Part shown: in pieces, positions 11,790-24,099 of the stretch
How the letters are laid out: each line of letters starts with the position of its first letter
Numbering within the stretch: position 1 is the stretch's first letter
Source of the DNA: Rhipicephalus microplus
Lineage: Eukaryota; Arthropoda; Arachnida; Ixodida; Ixodidae
DNA length: 64,000 nt
Direction of reading: 5' to 3'
NCBI RefSeq assembly: GCF_043290135.1
Contig: NC_134705.1
Span: 37,265,771-37,329,770, forward strand
Notes under the pieces: generated by a model
Seen by the model: the letters and a program-made list of their open reading frames with translations, nothing else
Told to the model about the DNA's origin: nothing
Database searches by the model: none
Made by a program: the position numbers and the translations under genes

Positions 11790-12081
11790 CTAACTTCGAC
11801 AAGTGGTAGGAGGAAGAAGAAAAACCCAGCAGGTTTAGGTGGCCGGGCCTTGGCCTCCCATAAGGGCACGTGAAGGAATTGCCTTGACGCCGCCTCACGG
11901 GCGTGCTGGGTCGCCCAGGTTTTGTCGTCAAGAGCGGGGCTCCGCAGAGCCTCATGGAGCTTCGACGAAGGTTCGCTGCGTTAGTGTGTCTGTACTGTGC
12001 CGGGTACTTTGACAGCATGTGCGGAAGCGTAGCCGGATAAGTAAAAGTTACGGAAATTTTCAGGATATGCGCGGGTGCCAC
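11758..12081 (-). repeat. Possible 3' end of a non-LTR element
   Basis: The minus strand holds a GC-rich block ending in 'cctaaacctgctgggttt' and 'ttcttcttcctcc'. From memory this resembles the 3' terminal region of tick I-like elements. Nothing coding can be confirmed, and the boundary is guessed from a change in base composition. Confidence 0.3.
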
Positions 12082-14175
12082 TGAACCTTAAGTCAAAGCT
12101 TTTATTTTCTGGTATTGAACTTGTTAAAGTAAATGTGCAGGATAGAAATCATAATAAAACTCACATAGAGCTAATGGCATATTTGTGTCTCTTGATCACC
12201 GCTTTGTTTACGTGCACACCACTTGGTTGTATAGGCGATGAACATTGAAATTCTCTGTTTGGATAGGCGATGAACATTAAACATTCTCTGTCGCCGAGGT
12301 AAGGGTATTTTCTTTCGCACGTTAGAAATGAATTTGTCTGCGCAACCGGCCTCCAGGCATGCCGCTGCTAATGACAGCCACTTTAAGGAAGAGGAACAGC
12401 GCCTTGACTGACGCCGACATTGAATCCACTGAACTGTTTTCCGTGATGGGTTAGTCCCAGTTTACAGGCATAAAACTGATGAAGATCACTAAGTGCTTCG
12501 CCAACTTCAGCCGCATCTACTCTAAAGCAGAAGGCGACTTCCAATAACTATAGGCTACTAGTTGTTCCAGTCACGCTATCGGGCAACATGGGGAACCTCG
12601 ATCGGAAGACCATCTCGCGAAAACTTAAGTTTTCAGGGCCAAGGAAATTAAAAATGTATGAGTCAACCCCTGCAAGAATGTTTTGTTCTTTTAAATAACA
12701 CACTAGCCGTCTATCCTACCTGTGAACAGTATCAAAAATCTGGATGCATTCAGCTAAATGATCATATTCCACTGAGCAAGGACATGTTGTTTGTTGTAAT
12801 ATACCGTGCTCACATCACCATTCCTTGGGCTAATTTTCTGATGCTGATCAAGGAAGCAAGTTATCATGCCAACATTGTCCGAGTATCACGCTTGAGCCAG
12901 TCGTATTGGGTTAAGATTATCTTAAGTGGCGACAGTACCATCCCCCATGAAGGTGTAAGACAATTTTGACAAGTGGCTCGTCCATATACACCGACACCAC
13001 TGCTATTTTACAAGTCTTCAAAAATGGGTAATGCGTGCGAAGTTTGGAAAAACGTGGTGGTTGTGCCCTGATGGGAAGAGCCCCACAGCCCAAGATCCTG
13101 CCGGCCAATCACCTTCAAATGTCCCAACTGACACGGTCCACGTGAAGCATCATGAAGAGGCTATCTGGCAGTAAAGAAAACAGTGGAACTTCAAAAAACG
13201 AGAATAAATGGAACGTAATAAACGTGGTAAGGAATGGCTCCACAAATAATACACAAAAAAGCCGCTGATAGTCTTAGAAAACGAGAATGACTTCCCGGCA
13301 CTGCAAAAATCTAAGATTACTGCTGCCGAATCAGGACCATCACCACGATGTCATAATACAGCGGACCACCCGACCTTTTTCCCCACAGCTACCACCACTG
13401 CGTACCACCACTGCGTACCACCACTGCTTCTGTATCATTTCCAGCTAACACCTTACATTCGGAGTGCAAAAACGACGCCGAGTGGAGGAAGGAGGGGGCG
13501 GATATCGAGTGCTCGCCTTTACCACAGCTGCGTGCCCACAAGGAGAAGACACAACGTCTCTGAGACGAAGACCTACGTACCATCCCTAGGTTGTGGTTAT
13601 TCATAAGCACAATTCTCACACTCCTCACTGGTTTGACATCATCAGCTTAAAGCGCAGTACGAGATCTGGATACGTCGGAGCCAGTTCTTGCAAGCGTTAT
13701 TGGGCATAATGACTCGCAAGTCAGTCGAAGTCCACCCATATTCTGTCATAGTTCATACCTTTACGAATATGCGAGCACGCGCGCTACACGCTGCTCGTCG
13801 TGCTACCTTTATGCTTCACCTTTCTATTCTTTAATTTTTTCTTCCCCTCTTCCTACTCTCTTGTATAGGGTAGCAAACCTGGTTAACCTCCCTGCCTTTC
13901 CTTTTCTTTCTCTCTCTAGAATGTACTCATTATTGTGACTTTAAAAGAGAAAGAACACGACCGTGAATGAACTACAGATGGCGCTCAAAAACTGACACTG
14001 TTTGTTTGCCTCAATTGTTCGTTTATTTTTTAAGATATTTTTATGTAGATACCCTTTGTCTGGGTGTAATCACATATACAAAGCTTTCCTGCTAGATTTC
14101 CTTTAAATTTTTACCTAAGATCCCTCTAGGGAATGTTAAATAGGGAGTGTATGTAGAGAAAACATACGAAATTGA

Positions 14176-14177
<2 letters not shown>
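12082..14177. other. No supported gene
   Basis: A 103-codon plus-strand open frame (12658-12969) has no recognisable domain. A 13-bp unit 'taccaccactgcg' is repeated about three times at 13389-13427. I looked for an I-like ORF1 in 12340-13350 and could not support it. Confidence 0.45.

Positions 14178-14256
<79 letters not shown>
14178..14256. repeat. (TA)n microsatellite
   Basis: Nearly pure TA dinucleotides, with one A insertion at about 14216. It lies immediately beyond the 3' end of CR1-like element A2 and could have grown from its 3' tail. Confidence 0.97.
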
Positions 14257-14259
<3 letters not shown>

Positions 14260-16186
14260 GCCAGAGTTTTGTGCAACGTTTTCGAAGAATAAGGTTGGGC
14301 AGGAGATGGCGGCAACTATGTGGGAAAGGTCCCTTTATAATGATGACCATGGAAGGAAGAAGGCAGGAAATGTTTCGGTGTGGCTGTGCGAATGGTGCCT
14401 TGCAAGGAATGACCATCACGATAAAATGTGTGGGCTGGCAGGGTGATACAGTCTGAATGGTCACGTGAGCATAGAACTTCTTGAACAGAGCTAAAGTGAC
14501 AATGCGACGACGAAGTGCTAGAGTTGATAAAGAAGATTCTTCTCTCAATGATGACACACTGATATGATACGAGTAGAATGAAGGAATAAATCGTACGGCA
14601 CGGTTCCACAGTTCCTCAAGCGAATTTGTTAGATAAGCCTGAGACGGGCTCCCAATGGCAGCGGCACGGTCATGCTCATTATTGATGTGTAGGCTAGACG
14701 TTTTAGATGTTTGGGAGCACGACGCAAATGACTATTTAGAAATCCGAGTGATTTGTCAGCTCCCGCTGTTATGCTAGCGACATGCAGACCCCACATTTGA
14801 TCATAGGACAATGCTACACCCAGCTACTTATATGACTCGACGTGGTCTAAGTCTACGTTACCGACTCCGTAAGGAAAAGTTGGAGTAATTTGACAACATG
14901 AGAAATATCATGATGAGCATTTAATTTAGTTGGGTTAAGTGTCATGAGTCACTGGCCACACCATGATTTAATGAAGTTAAGATCATGTTCAAATGCTTGC
15001 TGTTTGTTCAGATCGGTTAGTAATAGCACGATGAATGACTAAGTCATCGGTGAACATGAGACCCTTACAAGAAATGTGTAAACGTAAATCATTATAGTAT
15101 ATTACTTACAATATAGGGCTAAAACCAAACCTTGAGGAACACCTGAGGATACTGAAAGATGGTTAAAAACACACTAATTGGCAAAAACTGACTTGAACGC
15201 TCCTTCAGAAAAGTCGCGATTTAATACAGAACACAAGAGCTTGAAAGTTTAAAAATAAGAAGATTATGAGACATTTTACGAAACGCTTTCGCTAAATCTG
15301 AAAAGACGGCATCAGCTTGTTTGTTACAGTCTAAGTCTCAGTGTATATCATGAATGAATAGCCAAGTGTAAAAAAACACACCGTTGCGAAAAGCATGCTG
15401 CGAAGGATTAAAAAATCAGTTAAATCGAGAACGGTCATGATTTTTGAATAAATGACATGTCCGATGATTTAACATGGCATACTTGTTAATGATATTGGAC
15501 GAAAATTTATTAATGACTGCTTACTTCCGGACTTACGGATGGGAACGACCTTTCACACTTTCCAGTATTAGGGTAAGTGACTTGTAGGGAGGGACTGGAA
15601 AAACAAGACACAAGTAAGTTGCCGAGATGCTCTTGGTATTTAGTAAAAACTTGGAATCGATTCATCAAAACCAGCTGATGACGACAATTTTAGATTATCT
15701 ATAGAATATATTATGTCATCAGTAGGAAAACAATGTCAGGCAATGGCAGTTTCCTGGTAAAGCACTTTGATATTAGTGCGATTAGAGGCATGGCAAGATC
15801 ATTAGTAAATACACTTGCGAAGGTGGGGTGAAATTCGTCTGCACATTCCTCTATACTTCTGACATCATTGTTGTATATAGATAGTGTTATCGTATGTTTG
15901 TGTTCAGGGTTAATCACAAGTCAAAATTGTTTTCGATTTTGTGTTAGCAAACAGGGAAGGTAATCGTGACCTAACTTGTACTTAGCACTCTGTATTGCCG
16001 CGAAGTATTGTTTTCAGCTGCGTAGTACATATCCTACAGCAACGACTTGTTGCTCGGTTTAGCAGCTCGAAAGTATCTAGTTTTTTTGTTTTCTAGTTGC
16101 TATAATGATTTTTTGAACCAAGGTTTGTTATATCAGCGCAGAAACTACATCCCGGATTATGGTTATCACTTAGTTCTAGTACTGCG
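14260..16186 (-). pseudogene. RT and linker part of CR1-like element A2
   Basis: The C-terminal RT segments are clear: SSLREESSLSTLALRRRIVTL (about 14557-14470, shown in part) and the ITAGADKSLGFLNSHLRR helix at 14775-14700. Further 5', the RT core (14870-15700) is badly shifted, and 15711-15917 corresponds to the region just before motif 1. The linker (15950-16186) has the Lys/Tyr-rich run and meets element B at 16187. It is homologous to 4514-7425 in A1. Confidence 0.72.
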
Positions 16187-16312
16187 TGTATCAGATTGAT
16201 GGCGCAAGTGCGTCGGCGTCTTGGCAAGTAGTGACGTTTATTGTCAGCGGCATGCTTTTATACTGTCGTGGCATGTACAATGTTGCCCACTTGCTTTGAT
16301 ACATAGGTTACA
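16187..16312 (-). repeat. 3' LTR of element B (126 bp)
   Basis: It starts TGTAAC on the minus strand (at 16312) and ends GATACA (at 16187). It contains TATAAAAG and AATAAA in the correct order. It pairs with 24952-25077, with equal length and about 13% difference. Confidence 0.85.
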
Positions 16313-16457
16313 TGTGTTTTTTTACAAACAGAATTATTGTTATTTACAAATAAACGAAACATAAGCTTGAACATGTCATTTGGTTTGTAGAAAGTGTTCA
16401 TCCTAGTTCAGACGGCAAGGCTCTCGTCTCTCCCTTGTTGACCTGTGGACAATGGAG

Positions 16458-16514
16458 CTTGAAGGGTCCCAGACAGCCTGCTCATCCGGAGCAGGCTGTC
16501 CGTGGCCCTTCAAG
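16458..16514. repeat. Long hairpin between pol end and 3' LTR of element B
   Basis: CTTGAAGGG...GACAGCCTGCTC is followed by a short ATCCG loop and its inverted complement GAGCAGGCTGTC...CCCTTCAAG. It is a stem of about 26 bp with a small internal mismatch zone. It lies in a 500-bp stretch (16313-16816) with no other recognisable content. Confidence 0.7.
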
Positions 16515-16816
16515 TTTACCTCCGTATTCCCAAACGCTCCTCGACTCGACTTGCACCCTTCACTTGACGAAAATGACCGCTTCGTAACCGTGCGGCTGAA
16601 AATAACGCTGCGCTACTCGGGAATCGCAGAAGATTACTGCTCATATGCAGTGACCTGCTGTGAAGACGGCGCTCCCATCGGCTTTCTCAAGTGAAGGTGA
16701 AGCGTTGACTGAAGGGACCTTCTAGAATACTGGGGTGAGGCTGTGCAGAAAGCGTTGCTGGAGTCATTCCCTCCCTTCTGCGCGATGAGCTGTTGTGTTC
16801 AAAGGGCGGACCTCCA

Positions 16817-17608
16817 CTAGTATAACATCATTACCCTGTCACGCGCACAGATGTCTCGCTGTTTTTTGCCAACACGAGTAGAGATGTTTCGCTGCTTTCC
16901 GATGGCGCTCTTGTCAAGGCGGCACTTTTTCTGGTGAGCACTCAGTTGTCGCACTGCTTTCAGATTGAAAGTGCACCAGGGACGTCTTCTGCTCGTTGAA
17001 AGGTTCAGCTGTTCGCCTGAGGTCTCGGCGGTTTCTTCGGAGTAGTCTTTCCTCTGTTCTGTGCGAACCAAGTAGGAACGTGGACGCACTGTTTTAAGCA
17101 CCTTCACTTTCAAGCCCCAAGAGTTATGGTCCATAACTCTGACAATGTCTTCTTGTTGAAGTAGCGGTAGCCGCGTGCCTTTTTCAATGTTTGGTCTATG
17201 CTTCACGGGCTGCGACTCTGTAGAATGTTGAAACGCGGGGGTGGTAAACGAGGGTTTCGGTACATGAACAGCTTTGCTGGTGACCTGCCGTCTTCAAGTG
17301 GTGATGTTCTGTAGTTTATTTGCCCCATCCAGAAGTCACTTGCTGCAAGTGCTTTTTTCAACAACCTTTTGATGACCTGGACTCCTTTCTCTGCGAGGCC
17401 ATTTGATCTAGGAAAATAGGGACTAGAAATGTCATGTTCAAAGTCAAATAAAAATGTTCGAACTCCTTCGGGGTGAATAATGGCCCTCCGCCCGTGCAAA
17501 GCTATTTGGGTATGCCGTATCGAGCAAAGATACACGATAGCTTTTTTATTACTGCTCTTGCAGTAGTTTCTTGGAGCTCCTCAAAGTCCGGAAAATTTGA
17601 GTAGAAGT
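16817..17608 (-). pseudogene. Integrase C-terminal half of element B
   Basis: From 17604 down, the frame gives the second part of the integrase core (SNFPDFEELQ... RYGIP), then a segment with ISSPYFPRSNGLAEKGVQ. The last catalytic Glu region (NGLAEKGVQVIK) is kept. Between RYGIP and that segment a frame change has replaced the region that should hold the second Asp. The tail (17206-16817) reads VRVMDHNSWGLKVKVLKTVRPRSYLV, shown in part, the usual C-terminal strand domain. The N-terminal half is on the far side of element C. Confidence 0.75.
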
Positions 17609-17745
17609 TGTCGGAGCTATCACGGGAAAGATCCAGCCTTGACAGCGTTCAGTTTTTGAACTGATTTTTTTATTATCGCGATGCACCCGCTGCGCGGCCC
17701 AAATGCCAACTTCTTCCTTGACGAGCAGCGCATTGAGGCGCTACA
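17609..17745 (-). repeat. 3' LTR of element C (137 bp)
   Basis: Its ends are TGTAGC...CCGACA on the minus strand. The pol stop codon TAG (17741-17743) lies within the first five bases of this LTR. Confidence 0.88.
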
Positions 17746-20700
17746 GGGCTCCCCCCCGTAGAGTGAGAGCCGTAGGAATCACCAGAGGAGTCGCCCAGTG
17801 GACATGCTTGGATGTTGGCATCCAGACTTTAGATTGAAACCCCGCGGCCGCGATAGCGGCGATATACGCAGGTTTCAGTCGATCAGCAGCCACGACGTCT
17901 TCACGGCCATTGATGTCCAGCGTGAACGTGTTAGGTGTATGATGGAGTACGCGGAATGGGCCATCATAGGCTGGTGTTAGTGGTGGCCGTATTTGGTCAC
18001 GCCGAACGAAGACGTGACTGCAGTCATGCAGATCCTGACTGACGAAGACAAACTGAGGGTGTCGGTCGGCAGGAATCACAGGAGCAAGGTCCCGAAACGT
18101 GGTGCGCAGCTCTCGAATGTACGTGGAGGCATCGTGAGTGGAAGGTTGCGATGATGGCTCGAAGAATTCTCCTGGAAGACGCAGGGAAACGCCATAGACC
18201 AGTTCGGCTGATGAGCAGCCGAGATCCACTTTCAATGCTGATCGTATGCCCAGAAGTACGAAGGGGAGGTGGTCGAGTCACTGTTCCCTTGGCCGATGAG
18301 CAGTGAGGGCAGCTTTCAGTTGTCGATGAAGCCGTTCGACCATGCCATTGGCGGAAGGATGGTAGGCAGTTGTGTGGATGTGTCGAATGCCCAGGATATT
18401 GGCAAGTGCGGTGAAAAGGGCCGATTGAAACTGACGACTGCGATCAGTGGTGACGACAAAAGGGCATCCAAAGCACGACACTCAGCCGTTTGTGAACGCC
18501 TTGGCAACTGTTGGTGCTGTAATGTCGGAAATGGGAAACGCTTCCGGCCATCTGGTGAAGCGATCCACACATGTCAGCAGGTAACAGGCTCCTTGCGATG
18601 ACGGAAGAGTACCGACGATGTCGAGATGGACGTGAGAAAACCTTGCGTCTGGAGGCCGAAACGGGGATGTTGCTGTGACAGTGTGACGGTGAACTTTAAC
18701 GCGCTGGCACTCAAGGCAGGTTCGCGCCCAGCGTCGGACATCAGCATTGATGCTTGGCCAAAGGAAACGAGATGTGACTAGCTTCTGGGTCGCACGAATA
18801 CCAGGATGGCTCATGTTGTGCAATTGATCAAAAATTGCACGTCGAAAAGCTGAAGGCACGAAGGGCCGAGGGACACCAGTAGACGTTTCGCATGTTATTA
18901 ATGAGGTAGAAAATGGAAGCGGGCCCTCCGTGAACGTTAGAGACGTGGATGAAGAGCGAAGACGATGCAGCTCAGGATTGTTGCTTTGGCCAGCTGCTAG
19001 CTCTTCCATGTCTAGTGGTGGCTGTGTCGACAAGGCATCGATGCGGGATAGTGCATCAGCAGCAGCATTTTCCGGCCCATGTACGTGTCTGAGATCCACA
19101 GTGAACTCGGAAATAAAGGATAGTTGACGGATTTCTCGTGCAGTATAATTGCTGTGATTGCGATGGAAGGCAAACGTCAGGGGCTTGTGGTCTGTAACGA
19201 CGTAAAAGTCCCGGCCCTCCAATAAATGACGAAAATATTTGATGGCGAGGTATACCGCGAGGAGTTCTCGAGTAAATGTACTGTATTTTGTCTCTGGTGG
19301 CTTCAGTTTTTGCGAGAAAAACCCAAGGGGCTGCCAACCGGATACGTGCTGCTCGAGAACAGCGCCAACTGCCACGCTTGATGCATCGGTGATGAGACGA
19401 ATTGGGGCATCAGGGACGGGATGTATGAGCATGGTTGCGTCTGCCAGAGCCTTCTTGGCAGTTTCGAAGGCAGATGCAGCGTACTTGGGCCACTCCAGTG
19501 GCGCAGCCGGGTCTTTCTTTTTAGCCATAAGGTCAGTCAAGGGCTTTAGGAATGTGGCGCACTTTGGAAGAAAGCGGCGATGGAAGTTTAGTAGGCTCAG
19601 AAATTCTCGGAGTCTCTTCAGTGAAGTCGGGTGTGGAAAGTCTTGAATAGCCTTCACTTTGCTGGCGAGTGGTTGGATACCCTTTGGGGTGACAAGGTGG
19701 CCTAGGAACTCTATTGTAGCGACGTCGAAGAGGCACTTATTGGGATTAATTACGAAGCCGTAACCATCCAGGCGGTGGAACAGGGTGCGCAGGTGGGCTT
19801 CATGCTCAGGGCCGGATGAGCTTGCTACAAGGAGGTCATCAAGGTAGGCAAATACGAAATCGAGACCTCGCGTGACCTCGTTGATAGTGCGCTGAAAGCT
19901 CTGTGCAGAGTTGCGCAATCCAAAAGGCATCCTCACATATTCAAACAGACCGAATGGGGTGGTGATGGCCATCTTCGGAATGTCGGCGGGTTCTACAGGA
20001 ATCTGATGGTAAGCCTTCATTAAGTCAATCTTAGAGAAGATTGTGCACCCAGCCAAATTTGATGTGAAATCTTGTATGTGAGGAAGTGGATAGTGGTCTG
20101 GTAAGGTGTGGGCATTGAGAGCGCGGTAATCCGCACATGGTCTCCAGTCGCCAGGATATTTCTTTGGCACCATGTGAAGTGGCGACGCCCAGTTGCTGGA
20201 GGAAGGCCGCACATTGCCGAGTTCAAGCATGTGCTCAAACTCACGGCGGGCGATGACGAGGCGTTCTCCAGATAGTCGACGGGGTCGTGCAAAAACGGGA
20301 GGTCCAGTGGTCACAATGTGGTGAGTGATGGAATGCTTCACCGGTGACTCTCTGGTGTGCAGCTTCGTGATGCTGGGAAAGTCGTCGAGTATTTTTGCAT
20401 ACGGCGAAGCAGGTGTGAGAGCTCGCAGTCCCGTTGGCGAGGAAGTACAGAGTACACCGTTGATGGAGAGGCGGGTGTTGAGATCAATGAGGCGATGAGC
20501 ATGCATGTCCTCAGCAAGGTTGAAAAAACTGAGGAAGTCAGCTCCAAGAACAGCTTGCGGGACGTCAGCGAGGATGAAAATCCAGCGGAACGTACGGCGT
20601 AGTCCAAGGTCAAGTGTAAGAGAGCGTTGGCCGTATGTCCGAATGGCGGAATTGTTGATCGCTTGGAGTGGGCAGGTCTGTTCATTGCGACGGCGATCTG

Positions 20701-20908
20701 CACACGAGGCCGGGATGACGCTAACCTGGGCTCCTGTGTCGACTAGGAAGCAAGCGCCAGTGATCTTATCAGAAACATAGAAAAGGCGGCATGACTTTCG
20801 ACCAGTACCACTTGCCGCCGTAAGTGGCCGGTCATCGCATTTCCCGACCAGGAGCACGGGCGAGTGCACTTGCGAGCAGAGGTACCGAATCAGCGGTGGT
20901 ACCAGCAC
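17741..20908 (-). pseudogene. pol of element C: protease, RT, RNase H, integrase, with two nonsense codons
   Basis: The polyprotein has protease DTGA at residues 57-60, RT with YLDD at residues 355-358 (codons 19835-19846), and RNase H with ITDASS and TDHKPL motifs. Integrase follows, with an HHCC finger ([11 protein letters not shown]...CLECQ), core Asp (HLDIVG), second Asp (TTDRSRQF) and Glu (MVERLHRQ), then a C-terminal domain. Two in-frame TGA codons interrupt the integrase (at about 18479-18481 and 18275-18280). Both lie where the frame otherwise continues unchanged and where a TGG Trp codon would fit. No frameshift was found. Pol is in a different frame from gag and overlaps it by 19 bases, so ribosomal frameshifting is likely. 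RT, RNase H and protease look complete. Confidence 0.88.
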
Positions 20909-21702
20909 ACGGTTGAGGATGAAACGTCCCGCGGCGCGTCGAGTGGCCGAAGTTCCGGAGAACGTGGGGGCGTCGAGGAGCGACTGTGTATCTGGAACCT
21001 GAATGACGGTCGACGATGCACAGGTGCAAAGTCATCGAGGCGCCTGACAAGGGCGTCCAAACGGTTCTCGATGCTCGCGAGCGCCGGGTCTGCAGCGGTG
21101 GCCTGTGGCGGTGTGGTAACGGCGTTGAGGCTATGTGCCCGCGAGCAGTCCACCACTAGGTCAGCCATTTCAGCGAGTGTGTTTTCTGGGACTTTTCCTG
21201 CGGTTACGAGGACCGGGACCAAGCTCTGCGGTAAGCGCTGGAGGAACAACTCACGTAACAGCTTCTCCTCTTGAGGGGCGGAGGGGCCGCCAAGAAGCTG
21301 GCGCATGCGTCGCAGGAACTGTGATGGGTGACGGTCACTGAGCTCTGTAGCCATGATGAGCTGTTGGAGTCTGCTGTGTTCGGACTCAGACTTGCGGGAA
21401 ATGATAGCCGCCTTCAACGTGTCGTAGGGATCGGTAGGGTGCGGTGACGCTAAAATATCAGCTAAGTCGTCGGCTACGTTCGGAGGTAAGCAGGATACCA
21501 GATGCCAGTGCCTGGTCTGTTGGCTGGTGATTTGCCGTAGACGGAAGTGCGCCTCGACCTGCAGAAACCATGTGCTGGAGCTTTTGGGCCAAAATGGTGG
21601 CAGGTTGACATGTTGAATCGCAGCGACTGCACCACCGGTAGGTCTGGCGTCTTCTTGGGTGTCAGGACCGGTAGGACTGGTGGCAGAGCCGGCGGGATCC
21701 AT
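20890..21702 (-). CDS. gag of element C
   Basis: This 270-residue capsid-type protein starts at the ATG at 21700-21702. The frame is open a further 20 codons upstream but without an ATG. The central part shows the conserved [13 protein letters not shown] and [13 protein letters not shown] features of gag proteins in this gypsy lineage, followed by RMRQLLGG and a long helical segment. The C-terminus is basic, and no classical CCHC knuckle is visible. The stop is at 20890-20892, inside the start of pol. Product: structural core protein of the retrotransposon particle. No internal stops, so the frame is intact. Confidence 0.82.
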   Translation of the reverse strand: MDPAGSATSPTGPDTQEDARPTGGAVAAIQHVNLPPFWPKSSSTWFLQVEAHFRLRQITSQQTRHWHLVSCLPPNVADDLADILASPHPTDPYDTLKAAIISRKSESEHSRLQQLIMATELSDRHPSQFLRRMRQLLGGPSAPQEEKLLRELFLQRLPQSLVPVLVTAGKVPENTLAEMADLVVDCSRAHSLNAVTTPPQATAADPALASIENRLDALVRRLDDFAPVHRRPSFRFQIHSRSSTPPRSPELRPLDAPRDVSSSTVCWYHR

Positions 21703-21733
21703 GGGGGATGATCGGGGCTGTGTGTTCTTTATC

Positions 21734-21742
21734 GGGTCACCA
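21734..21742 (-). promoter_or_regulatory. Primer-binding site of element C (tRNA-Trp type)
   Basis: TGGTGACCC on the minus strand, five bases inside the 5' LTR boundary. This is the standard complement to the tRNA-Trp 3' end used by CsRn1-like elements. Confidence 0.75.
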
Positions 21743-21747
21743 TTAAC

Positions 21748-21888
21748 TGTCGGAGCTAACACGGGAAAGATCCAGCCCTGACAGCGTTCAGTTTTCGAAC
21801 TGATTTTTTTTATTATCGCGATTCACCCGCCGCGCGGCCCAAATGCCAACTTCTTCTTCCTTGACGAGCAGCGCATTGAGGCGCTACA
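21748..21888 (-). repeat. 5' LTR of element C (141 bp)
   Basis: Matches 17609-17745 with five substitutions, one 1-bp and one 3-bp (CTT/TTC repeat) length difference. It contains AATAAA. Confidence 0.88.
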
Positions 21889-24099
21889 AAGTCATACACA
21901 ATGATGTAATGTTTTTCAGCATATTCAAACAAGTATGCTTCCACTCGGTCCCATGGATGATCAAGTGTATACCGCAAAAGCAATGGTTCATCGGCTTGTC
22001 TGTACGCATGCAACTGACAGGAAGGGCACCGCTCTATCATATCAGATATCATTGTTTATTCTAGGCAAGTACATGAGGTGCCATGCTCGGGCGTTGCACT
22101 TGGCAATACGAAAATGACCACGGTGCAGGCGCTCTAGCATTTGTTTGCGTTGTTTAAAGTGGGAATTACAACTTTAGTTTTCTTAAGCAGTTCGCCCCTG
22201 ATAACTTATAGCTCATTTGCACACCCTTTGAGCTCACCTTCAATGGGCTGCGAAGCTTGCAGCCTTTTTTTATCACAATCTGCAGTTGAGGGTCTGCTGC
22301 GAAAGCTTCAGCTAGTTGTGCCATTGTTTCGAGCTTACGGCATCAGACAAGACTCTTATAGCATGAATTTCAACGTCCTCAAAGAAATCACTCGGCAATG
22401 TTGCCCTTGAATGCGCGAAAGCATTTCTGCTGTTATCAGCTTCTTCCCAGGAACGTGCTGCAACTGATATTCGTACTTTAACATGCGCAAGAAAAGTCTT
22501 TGCAGTCTTGGCGGTATATCATCAAGCCCCGCTTTTTTAGAAACGTCTAGCAAAGGACTGTGGTCGATTTTTATGACTATATGGTTGCCCACGACAAATC
22601 CACTGAACTTTTCACACCCTAAAACAACGCTCAGGGCCTCCTTTTCTATCTGCGCGTACCTACGCTTCGTGTCTGTTAACATTTTGAAAGCATAGCCAAT
22701 CGAACGCCATTCTTCCTTTGCTTTTGCAACAATGCAGCTCCTACAGCGAAAGCCGATGCGTCGGCAGATAGCGTTGTGGGCAGTGAAGCATCATAAATTT
22801 AAAGAACGGCAGCTTTTGTAAGCATGTCGCGTACGAAATTCCATTCTTTGTCATGCTCGTCTGTCCATTCAAAATAACATCATCTCGCAGCAAGAAACGC
22901 AGTGCTTTGGTGCGATTGGCCAAGTTCGGCAGCTACATAGAAAAGCAGTTCACAGCGCCTAAAAATCTTTGCAGATCTCTTTTCGTGGACGGTGTCGGGC
23001 ACGCCACGATGCATTTCACTAGGCTGTTGTTTGGCTCGATTCCAACAGAGCTGATTTTATCACCCAAGAAGTATATCTGTGACGTTGCTATCGTGCACTT
23101 ATCCAAGTTAAAGGTTAAGCCTGCGGCTCGTGCAGCGTTCAAAGCGCTAAACAGCCTCTTGGTATGCTCTTCTAGCGTGGCTCCCCAAATTATAATATCA
23201 TCCACGTACACTCGCACGCCAGGAAGACAAGTATTTCTGTCATCGTCCTCTGAAAAACTTCCGGTGCCGAAACTCTCTCAAATGGCAGCCATAAAAAGGA
23301 GTAACGCCCAAAAGGGCTGCTATGTGCAAATTCGGGAAGTTTTTTCATCGAGCGGGATTTGATGAAATCCGCTATTTGCATCCAGTTTGCTAAAATATTT
23401 CGCGCCTGAAGGCTCGCTCTTCCTCTGTCGCTTGTTTTCGTGGCAGTTAGAAGTGCTCCATTTTTATCGCCTGATTCAAGTTGCGGGGTTCCAATGAAAT
23501 ACGCAATTTACTGTTTTTTTACCGAAAACTGCCTATGGGCTCACCCAGTCGGATGGTTCTTTAGCTTTCGTGATACCAGCTGCGTCCAGGTGGTTCAGCT
23601 CTTCCTTGAGTTGGGGCCGTAATGAAAGGGGAACCCTCCTCGCGGGCTCCGCCACTGGCCCGGCGTCGTCCCTCAAGGTCACTCTGTATTACCCTTGCCG
23701 CTTGCCAATACCTGTGAACAAATTTTTAAACTGAGTTTGTATGGGTTTAAACAAGTTTCTCACACTTTTCACGTCGTCAACGTGGTCAACATTCACCAAA
23801 CCGAACTGCTCACTTGCATCAAGCCCCAGTATAGCCTGCCTTCTCTTTACGACAAATAAACCGACCGGGTGACTCTGTGGTCCTAGTTGAACAAGCAGCC
23901 GAGCTTTTCCCAACGGTTTGATTTCGCTCCCTTCGTAGCTGTGCAGAATGGCTTTTGTTGGTAGCGGAGGCTGTCAAGATTACAATGTCTCGAATATACC
24001 AAGGGGAATTAGGTTGGCTTAAGCACCCATGTCAACTTTCAGCTTTACGTCACTGCCAAGTATGCGAGGGGCAACCAGCCAGTCCCGCTCTGAATTTGT
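21889..24099 (-). pseudogene. pol of element B: protease, RT, RNase H, integrase N-terminal half
   Basis: Protease: the active-site strand reads DMGA (24022-24033) where DTGA is expected, and ILGLDASEQF lies at about 23850-23810. RT: blocks at 23381-22933 include SPFGRYSFLWLPF and the catalytic YVDDII, then FLGDKISSVGI. RNase H: SADAS-type start near 22765, then KRRYAQIEKEALSVV and KIDHSPLL at 22680-22540. Integrase: CPSCQLH from the zinc finger at about 22030 and the first core strands down to 21893, where element C begins. There are several frameshifts, so it is inactive. Confidence 0.78.

Larger units (their letters stand above)
17609..21888 (-). mobile_element. Ty3/gypsy-type element C (CsRn1-like), nearly intact, inserted in element B
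   Basis: The LTRs are 137 bp (17609-17745) and 141 bp (21748-21888). A 4-bp duplication AAGT flanks the element (17605-17608 and 21889-21892). A 9-nt primer-binding site matches the tRNA-Trp type (TGGTGACCC, 21734-21742), and a G-rich polypurine tract (17746-17759) precedes the 3' LTR. Order on the minus strand is gag, then PR-RT-RH-IN. LTR difference is about 5 substitutions plus 2 indels. The tRNA-Trp site and domain order fit the CsRn1 clade; this is inference from known families. Confidence 0.88.

Noticed and set aside
12340..13350. Possible I-like ORF1 on the plus strand
   Set aside because: No knuckle or conserved block could be found in any frame; a few suggestive tripeptides are not enough.
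16452..16694. 80-codon plus-strand open frame inside element B
   Set aside because: Its start is made of the palindrome at 16458-16514, and it runs antisense to the element; no domain.
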